Positions 6,129 through 10,703 of a stretch of 10,703 nt of DNA are shown here, in pieces. Under the pieces are notes generated by a model that made no database searches, had not been told where the DNA came from, and saw only the letters and a list, made by a program, of their open reading frames with translations. Origin of the DNA: an uncultured Bacteroidales bacterium. Its GTDB lineage: Bacteria; Bacteroidota; Bacteroidia; Bacteroidales; UBA932. Each line of letters starts with the position of its first letter. Position 1 is the stretch's first letter. The position numbers were made by a program, and so were the translations under genes. The stretch lies in NCBI GenBank assembly GCA_945874815.1, contig CAMCIE010000026.1:1-10703 (forward strand). Direction: 5' to 3'.

Positions 6129-7863
6129 CAAATCCTTTTGCTGTCAGGAAATCCCAGATTCGGTCAAGATGGGTGTAGGAGCCTGTTCCCGGACTGCTGT
6201 AATGCTGGAAGCAGTGTTTGCGCAGGGCAAGGGTATGCAGTTCACTCTGGATGCCCATTGCACGCATCTTCTCCCAGCATTTTACGGAATTCATTGATGC
6301 CCAACCATCTGCATCACCATGGATAAAGATCATCGGTGCGGTTGCAAGATCGAATGAGAACTCAGGAACGAGAATATCCGTATCTTCATTTCCTCCATGA
6401 AGGTTGTGCTGGTCCACGCCGTCAGTCAGGGCGTATGCAGGATAGATTCCTATTCCCCACTGAACGTTGCAAGGGACCTTCTTGTCTATTTCGTCAATTG
6501 GAAGATATGCTTTGTGCAGAGATGAAGTTACTCCCATAAGGGTCAGATGTCCGCCTGCGGAGCTTCCCATAATTCCGATTCTGTCAGGATCCAGACCGCG
6601 CTCTGCCGCTTCGCTTCGAACTATCCTGATAGCTCTCTGGAGGTCTTCCCAGGCAGTTGTATGCTTTGCAAGTGAACTTTCAGGCAGAGGACGCGGAGTG
6701 CGGTATTTCAAAGTGACCACAGTCATTCCTTTCGAATTGAGATAGCGTCTTGCAGGGGCGACTTCAAAGTCATCAGGTTTGTTGTTGGTGTAGCTTCCGC
6801 CCGAGTATATTATCTGTATTGCCTTGGTTGTCAGGTTCTCAGGAATATGCCACTCGATGTAAGGATGGCACTGGTTTGACTGATAGTCAGGCATTTTGCC
6901 TTCCGGCCATACATCTTCACGGATCAGTTCAGCCCTGTCCTCATCGCTTGAATATACGTCCATTATCGAGACTTCCGGTTCAATTTTTCCGAGATAGCCC
7001 ATCTGGCGCATGAATTCCACGGCCCGGTCAAAGCCAAGTGCCGCATGTCCCTTGTCTGCATACAAATGCAGTTCAGCAGGTATCTTCATCCTGCGCAACT
7101 GCCTGTAAACCAAGGTTGAAGTCATAGGAGTATATGGATCCTTTCCTCCGTGATGAAGGCTCATAGGGCAGGTTTTTTCGTCGAATTTGAAAACCTTGCT
7201 GAGGGCGACGTCCGTTCCATATCCCTGACGGGTTGCTTCTGTGCCAAGTTCACCGTCCGTAGTGCCATAAGCCGGGGCATTTACAATCGCCCAGTTGATA
7301 TGGCAAGGGATGCTGTCGAGTTTGTCAACAGGGGTGTATGCCCTTGTCTGTGAGCTTGTTGCAAGAAGCAGAGCAAGGTGGGAACCCGCGGACATTGAAA
7401 TGGTTCCGATTTTCTCAGGATCGAATCCGCGCTCTGCAGCTTCGCTGCGGACAAGGCGGATTGCCCTCTGTCCGTCTTCCCAGGCTGTCTGATATATGGC
7501 AAGGCCCACAGGGCGAGGTGTCCTGTACACAAGATTGACACACTGGAAACCAAGGTCGGTCAGTTTCTCGGACCACTCCTTTATATATCTGACATCGCAG
7601 CAGCACTGATAAGAGCCTCCGGAAATCAGCACCATGCAGCCACCGTTCTTCTTTTCAGGGGCCGGTGCATCGAACCAGTCAAGATAAGCCACACGATGCT
7701 TCTCAGGCTTGAAACCCTCCTGCGAACTTTCATCAGTCATCGCCGCAATCTGATGCTCCTGGGCATCAGGCATTTTTCCTTTTGGCCAAACCAGCTCCCG
7801 CTGCGGTGCAGCAAGAGAGATTACGCAACTCAGCAGGCCAATCAAAATCAGTGTACGTTTCAT
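6118..7863 (-). CDS. Exported protein with two tandem alpha/beta-hydrolase (esterase) domains
   Basis: Predicted secreted serine esterase of 581 residues, substrate unknown. MKRTLILIGLLSCVISLAA is a signal peptide; C13 in LLSC could be a lipobox but sits unusually early, so signal peptidase I cleavage near residue 18 is likelier. Domain 1 (about 22-295) has an oxyanion-type SGGSY (81-85), nucleophile S158 in SMSAG, D242 and H273. Domain 2 (about 317-581) has SGGSY (354-358), nucleophile S435 in GSSAG, D519 in HGDAD and H550 (or H554). Both domains open with VWP-GKMPD and carry YRTPRP, so the gene arose by duplication of a whole unit. The type resembles acyl or feruloyl/acetyl esterases of the BD-FAE kind found in polysaccharide-using Bacteroidota, but no substrate can be assigned. 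The start at 7863 was chosen over 7902 because the longer form buries the signal peptide and begins right at the promoter -7 element. The stop overlaps the converging gene by 11 bases. Confidence 0.85.
   Translation of the reverse strand: MKRTLILIGLLSCVISLAAPQRELVWPKGKMPDAQEHQIAAMTDESSQEGFKPEKHRVAYLDWFDAPAPEKKNGGCMVLISGGSYQCCCDVRYIKEWSEKLTDLGFQCVNLVYRTPRPVGLAIYQTAWEDGQRAIRLVRSEAAERGFDPEKIGTISMSAGSHLALLLATSSQTRAYTPVDKLDSIPCHINWAIVNAPAYGTTDGELGTEATRQGYGTDVALSKVFKFDEKTCPMSLHHGGKDPYTPMTSTLVYRQLRRMKIPAELHLYADKGHAALGFDRAVEFMRQMGYLGKIEPEVSIMDVYSSDEDRAELIREDVWPEGKMPDYQSNQCHPYIEWHIPENLTTKAIQIIYSGGSYTNNKPDDFEVAPARRYLNSKGMTVVTLKYRTPRPLPESSLAKHTTAWEDLQRAIRIVRSEAAERGLDPDRIGIMGSSAGGHLTLMGVTSSLHKAYLPIDEIDKKVPCNVQWGIGIYPAYALTDGVDQHNLHGGNEDTDILVPEFSFDLATAPMIFIHGDADGWASMNSVKCWEKMRAMGIQSELHTLALRKHCFQHYSSPGTGSYTHLDRIWDFLTAKGFVTR
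6523..6651 (-). repeat. Esterase internal repeat, copy in domain 2 (residues 405-447)
   Basis: This 43-residue stretch around the nucleophile elbow, WEDLQRAIRIVRSEAAERGL onward to GHLTLMGVTS, is matched without gaps by residues 128-170 of domain 1. I count 29 identical positions of 43. Similarity is also visible in the DNA, for example the shared CTTCCCAGGC and CCGCGCTCTGC stretches on the plus strand. Confidence 0.85.
7354..7482 (-). repeat. Esterase internal repeat, copy in domain 1 (residues 128-170)
   Basis: Partner of the domain 2 copy, beginning WEDGQRAIRLVRSEAAERGF and ending SHLALLLATS. The main change is at the nucleophile elbow, SMSAGS here against GSSAGG in domain 2. Confidence 0.85.
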
Positions 7864-7903
7864 TATTTTACAGTTTATAATGATACATTTATGTATAAAC
7901 ACA

Positions 7904-7935
7904 CAAATCTAACCATTTTCCATCAAATCCTCAAA
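7904..7935 (-). promoter_or_regulatory. Promoter of the tandem esterase gene
   Basis: Read on the minus strand, TTTG at 7935-7932 is followed after 20 bases by TAGATTTG at 7911-7904, an exact fit to the Bacteroidota TTTG / TAnnTTTG pattern. It lies directly after the MATE stop codon and predicts a start near 7897 with a leader of about 35 bases. It suggests the esterase is transcribed on its own and supports the ATG at 7863. Confidence 0.55.
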
Positions 7936-7939
7936 TAAG

Positions 7940-9289
7940 CTACAGGGTACGGCCGAGCCAGCGGCGGCTTTTCAGGTACGAGCCGCATACAAGGGCCATG
8001 GTCCCGCCATAAACGGCCTCAGCACTCCAGCAGACGGCCACATCCAGTTTCAGCCACCCGATTATGATTGCACAATAGATAACATATATCACCAAAGCGG
8101 TTCCTTCAAGTGCAAAGGCAGACTTGGTATTGCCCGTTCCGGAAGTAGCCTGGAAGAACATGAAAGCAGGTACGGTCAGCAGGTAACTGGCACAGAGCAC
8201 CCACAAAGATGGCACCGTATCCACAATCAAATCAGGGATGTTGGTATATATCCGGATGACATATTCCGGGAACAAAGAGAACAGAAGCAACAGCGGAATA
8301 GTCAGTATATAACTAATTTTCAATAATTTGCCCACAATAGGGAGAACCAGGTCATTCCTTCCTTCACCTATGGCATTGCTCACCAGCGTGCTGCATGTGG
8401 ATGCAAAAGCCATGAGGACCATCCATATCAGCCCGGAGATATTCCTTATTATATTGGATACCGCAAGGGCTCTCTCTCCCGTATGTTCGATGAACAGGAA
8501 AAAGATGAACCAGGTGGAAATGGAAAGGAAATTCTGAATCATGGTCCATCCGGAAACTGAAAATATGGACTTCATTGTGTTCCACGATGCCCTTGCAGGT
8601 CTGTTCAAAGCGTATTTCTCTGTATCACAGTGCTTTGCAGTATAGACAATAAAGAAAATCAGGGAAATGAGTTCTGCAAGTGTCGAGCCGATGGCTGCTC
8701 CGGCAATTCCCAAAGCGGGGAAACCGAATTTTCCGAAAATGAGCACCCAGTTGAACAGAACGTTGGATATCAGCATTACCAGGGAGTTGATACTCAATGT
8801 CCTGGTTTGCGTAGTCCCGATATAGAACGCCCTGAACATCGCCGTGGAGAAGCCGAAAACAAGGCCCATCACCCTCCATCGGATATAGCTGAGTGAAGCG
8901 TTGTAAATATTGTCCGAACTGATTATCAGCCCCATAATCTTCGGAGAGAGCCATTCAGATGCGGCGGTTATCACCACAGCCAGTGCCAGAAGGAAATACA
9001 GTCCATGCCAGAACACCTCTCCGGCTTGCCTGTAGCGTCCTTCTCCGTTTCTTCGTCCAATGATTATCTGCACACCTATGCTGAAGCCCAGGCCGAGCAT
9101 GAATATTACCATGTAATACACTCCGGCCAAAGCAGAAGCGCCTATCTCAATCTCCCCCACCCTGCCGAGGAATGCCGTATCGGTCATGCCGATCATCTGC
9201 TCCATCACAAGGCTTATGAGAATCGGATAAGCTATCTTCCAAATTCTGCCATAAGAATACCTGCTGTCTATTTCTCCTCCTGCTGCCAT
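7940..9289 (-). CDS. MATE-family multidrug/toxin efflux transporter
   Basis: Inner-membrane antiporter of the multidrug and toxic compound extrusion family, which exports cationic drugs or metabolites using a sodium or proton gradient. The 449 residues are hydrophobic throughout and fit about 12 membrane helices in two MatE repeats (about 16-175 and 240-400). The first repeat opens IWKIAYPILISLVMEQM and carries the family-typical TDTAFLGRVGEIEIGASALAG; ARASWNTMKSIFSVSGW (229-245) opens the second. Length is normal and no break is seen. Subtype (NorM- or DinF-like) and substrate cannot be told. The ATG at 9289 is the only start upstream of the first helix. An AGGAGGAG stretch inside codons 3-6 has no usable start codon after it in frame. 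It lies upstream of the esterase on the same strand, which has its own promoter, and diverges from the mannoside operon. Confidence 0.93.
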   Translation of the reverse strand: MAAGGEIDSRYSYGRIWKIAYPILISLVMEQMIGMTDTAFLGRVGEIEIGASALAGVYYMVIFMLGLGFSIGVQIIIGRRNGEGRYRQAGEVFWHGLYFLLALAVVITAASEWLSPKIMGLIISSDNIYNASLSYIRWRVMGLVFGFSTAMFRAFYIGTTQTRTLSINSLVMLISNVLFNWVLIFGKFGFPALGIAGAAIGSTLAELISLIFFIVYTAKHCDTEKYALNRPARASWNTMKSIFSVSGWTMIQNFLSISTWFIFFLFIEHTGERALAVSNIIRNISGLIWMVLMAFASTCSTLVSNAIGEGRNDLVLPIVGKLLKISYILTIPLLLLFSLFPEYVIRIYTNIPDLIVDTVPSLWVLCASYLLTVPAFMFFQATSGTGNTKSAFALEGTALVIYVIYCAIIIGWLKLDVAVCWSAEAVYGGTMALVCGSYLKSRRWLGRTL

Positions 9290-9324
9290 ATATATAAAAA
9301 TTTAACAATTCGGGAAACGACCCG

Positions 9325-9332
9325 CAAAGGTA
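9325..9332 (-). promoter_or_regulatory. Candidate -7 element for the MATE gene
   Basis: On the minus strand, TACCTTTG matches TAnnTTTG exactly, in the form very common in Bacteroidota. It lies 36 bases before the MATE ATG, predicting a leader of about 30 bases. No clear TTTG is present at the -33 distance. Confidence 0.4.
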
Positions 9333-9441
9333 ATGATTTTTATATAATGCAGTTGTCCCTTGTATATGTTTCACGGCCAAGACGGCTGAATTTCTCAAAA
9401 TTTGACTAAAAATATATTTTTTCACAAAGTACCGTCTTTTA

Positions 9442-9473
9442 TTTGGAAGTTTGACAAACAAGGTCTATTTTTG
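9442..9473 (+). promoter_or_regulatory. Promoter of the GH130-GH92 operon
   Basis: TTTG at 9442-9445, a 20-base spacer and TATTTTTG at 9466-9473 fit the Bacteroidota primary-sigma promoter pattern. The predicted start is near 9480, giving a leader of about 53 bases before the GH130 ATG at 9534. The spacer contains a perfect palindrome. Confidence 0.55.
9449..9459. promoter_or_regulatory. Palindrome GTTTGACAAAC inside the GH130 promoter spacer
   Basis: GTTTG-A-CAAAC is a perfect inverted repeat with a one-base centre, sitting between the -33 and -7 elements where a bound repressor would block RNA polymerase. A second, looser pair, AAGACGG (9379-9385) and CCGTCTT (9432-9438), has its right arm just before the -33 element. 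No regulator gene is visible in the window. Confidence 0.3.
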
Positions 9474-9533
9474 TCGGGCATTGTCAACTCGGTTTCCTAA
9501 TATCCCCTGACCAAGGATTTAAAGAAAACCGCT

Positions 9534-10535
9534 ATGAACCAGAAAAACATCAATCAAACATCTCCCGCGACATCCATCCCGTGGGAAGACCGTCCTGTCG
9601 GTTGCAACAAGGTCATTTGGAGGTACTCATCCAATCCTGTGATACCTCGTGGGCTACTGCCCGATTCCAACAGCATATTCAATTCTGCCGTAGTCCCTTT
9701 CAACGGGGGATATGCCGGTGTATTCCGTGTCGATGACACCAATATCCGGATGACTCTCCATGTGGGATTCTCAAAGGACGGCATCAATTGGGAAATAAAC
9801 CCGGAAACCCTGCGTTTCGAAGGGGCGGACCCCGAAATCGGCGTATGGGAATACGGATATGACCCGAGGGTATGCAAGATCGGCGACAAATATTTCGTTA
9901 CATGGTGCAACGGCTACCACGGCCCCACCATCGGAATAGCTTGGACGGAGGATTTCAAGACCTTCCACCAATTGGAGAATGCCTTCCTGCCATACAACCG
10001 CAACGGCGTGCTGTTCCCGAGAAAAATAAACGGGAACTATGCCATGCTTTCAAGGCCAAGCGACAACGGACACACCCCTTTCGGGGATATCTACTACTCG
10101 GAATCGCCTGACCTGGAATTCTGGGGCCGCCACCGCTTCGTAATGGGACCGTCGGATTTTGCAGACAGTGCATGGCAATGCTGCAAGATAGGACCGGGCC
10201 CCGTTCCGATTGAGACCAGGGAAGGATGGCTGATGATTTACCATGGAGTGCACCACACATGCCAGGGCTACAACTACTCTTTCGGAGCAGCACTTCTGGA
10301 CATAGACAAGCCATGGAAGGTCATCGCCCGCACGGGAGCCTACCTTCTCCATCCGGAGACGATGTACGAATGTGTCGGGGACGTGCCGAACGTATGTTTC
10401 CCATGTGCCTGCCTGCATGATGAGCAGACGGGACGCCTTGCCATATATTATGGCTGCGCAGACACTTGCGTGGGACTTGCCTTCGGACATGTGGATGAAA
10501 TCATAGATTTTATTAAAAAGACTAATATCCAATAG
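9534..10535 (+). CDS. Glycoside hydrolase family 130 beta-mannoside phosphorylase (mannosyl-GlcNAc phosphorylase type)
   Basis: Cytoplasmic five-bladed beta-propeller enzyme, 333 residues and no signal peptide. GH130 members of this type use phosphate to split beta-1,4-mannosides such as mannosyl-N-acetylglucosamine, giving alpha-mannose 1-phosphate. The opening WEDRPVG and the following [20 protein letters not shown] resemble the GH130 subfamily of gut Bacteroides enzymes acting on the N-glycan core. The likely general acid is D110 in YGYDPRV. Basic residues fitting the phosphate site are R163 (FPRK), R174 (SRPSD), K218 (KIGPGP) and H237/H240 (YHGVHH). Their presence favours a phosphorylase over the hydrolytic GH130 branch, which lacks them. 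The stop is followed after four bases by a GH92 gene, so the two form an operon, and GH92 plus GH130 is a known N-glycan-use pairing. The exact substrate is inferred, not proven. Confidence 0.9.
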   Translation: MNQKNINQTSPATSIPWEDRPVGCNKVIWRYSSNPVIPRGLLPDSNSIFNSAVVPFNGGYAGVFRVDDTNIRMTLHVGFSKDGINWEINPETLRFEGADPEIGVWEYGYDPRVCKIGDKYFVTWCNGYHGPTIGIAWTEDFKTFHQLENAFLPYNRNGVLFPRKINGNYAMLSRPSDNGHTPFGDIYYSESPDLEFWGRHRFVMGPSDFADSAWQCCKIGPGPVPIETREGWLMIYHGVHHTCQGYNYSFGAALLDIDKPWKVIARTGAYLLHPETMYECVGDVPNVCFPCACLHDEQTGRLAIYYGCADTCVGLAFGHVDEIIDFIKKTNIQ

Positions 10536-10539
10536 CAAT

Positions 10540-10703
10540 ATGCAGATTGTCAAAAGTTTATTCGCCGTCGGCCTTGTAATGTGCCTTTGTTCAAGTCATG
10601 GGCATTCTGCCGAGCCTGCGACGGAAAGGCTTTGTGATTATGTCAATCCTTTCGTTGGAACTTCCAATTTCGGAACGACCAATCCGGGTGCCGTGTGCCC
10701 CAA
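10540..10703 (+). CDS. GH92 family alpha-mannosidase, exported, first 54 codons (cut by window edge)
   Basis: Start of a calcium-dependent exo-alpha-mannosidase, which trims alpha-1,2/1,3/1,6-linked mannose from N-glycans or yeast mannan outside the cytoplasm. Only 54 codons are visible; the full protein is usually about 740-780 residues. Residues 1 to about 24 (MQIVKSLFAVGLVMCLCSSH) form a signal peptide; C15 or C17 could allow lipidation, though neither is in an ideal lipobox. The mature start, CDYVNPFVGTSNFGTTNPGA (residues 32-51), is the family's characteristic N-terminal YVNPF-GT-PGA pattern. It begins four bases after the GH130 stop. The catalytic acid/base pair and calcium ligands lie beyond the window. 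Confidence 0.85.
   Translation, partial: MQIVKSLFAVGLVMCLCSSHGHSAEPATERLCDYVNPFVGTSNFGTTNPGAVCP

Noticed and set aside
7864..7902. Earlier in-frame ATG for the esterase at 7902
   Set aside because: It adds 13 residues before a clear signal peptide and lies at the edge of the exact TAGATTTG element, upstream of the predicted transcript start.
9268..9289. AGGAGGAG just after the MATE start as a ribosome-binding site for a later start
   Set aside because: No ATG, GTG or TTG follows in frame at a suitable distance, and the next in-frame Met lies inside the first membrane helix, so the stretch is simply coding.
10050..10553. 167-codon open frame on the minus strand opposite GH130 and the GH92 start
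   Set aside because: The plus strand encodes a clear GH130 enzyme with conserved motifs throughout; the antisense product matches nothing recognised.
1..10703. CRISPR array, tRNA or rRNA genes, insertion sequence or prophage
   Set aside because: I found no regularly spaced repeats, no tRNA-like cloverleaf, no transposase or integrase motif and no terminal inverted repeats on reading both strands.

Overview
The window looks like chromosomal DNA from a member of the Bacteroidales (Bacteroidota). The evidence is a short primary sigma factor of the Bacteroidota RpoD type, several promoter-like sites of the Bacteroidota form (TTTG, 18-20 bases, TAnnTTTG), no strong Shine-Dalgarno sequences before the starts, and a glycan-use operon beginning at the right edge. 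No RNA gene, insertion sequence, prophage or CRISPR array was seen. Gene density is high.

Layout. (1) Minus strand, 3201 to 1: htrA/degP-type periplasmic protease, rpoD, then argS, which runs off the left edge. rpoD and argS overlap by one base in a TAATG junction. (2) A 319-base divergent spacer, 3202-3520, with candidate dnaN promoters and a 9-base direct repeat. (3) Plus strand, 3521-6128: dnaN (beta sliding clamp), then a DEDDh 3'-5' exonuclease starting in another TAATG overlap and ending in a clamp-binding-like QGTLF tail, then a small protein read here as a fumarylacetoacetate hydrolase (FAH)-fold relative that has lost its metal ligands. (4) Minus strand, 7863-6118: an exported protein made of two tandem alpha/beta-hydrolase (esterase) domains, whose 3' end overlaps the FAH-like gene by 11 bases. 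(5) Minus strand, 9289-7940: a MATE-family multidrug exporter. (6) Plus strand, 9534 to the right edge: a GH130 beta-mannoside phosphorylase and the first 54 codons of an exported GH92 alpha-mannosidase, four bases apart, behind a good promoter with a palindrome inside it.

How the genes work together. Regions 1 to 3 are core functions (envelope quality control, transcription, translation, replication). The dnaN-exonuclease pair is the most suggestive mechanistic link: a nuclease apparently translated with the clamp and carrying a possible clamp-binding tail. Region 6 looks like the start of an N-glycan/mannoside pathway, in which GH92 trims alpha-mannose outside the cytoplasm and GH130 phosphorolyses the beta-mannosyl core disaccharide inside the cell. 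The tandem esterase and the MATE pump are accessory genes with no proven tie to that pathway. I saw no clearly new multi-gene system. The best leads are the clamp-binding tail, the metal-site-less FAH-like protein, the duplicated esterase and the GH130 promoter palindrome.
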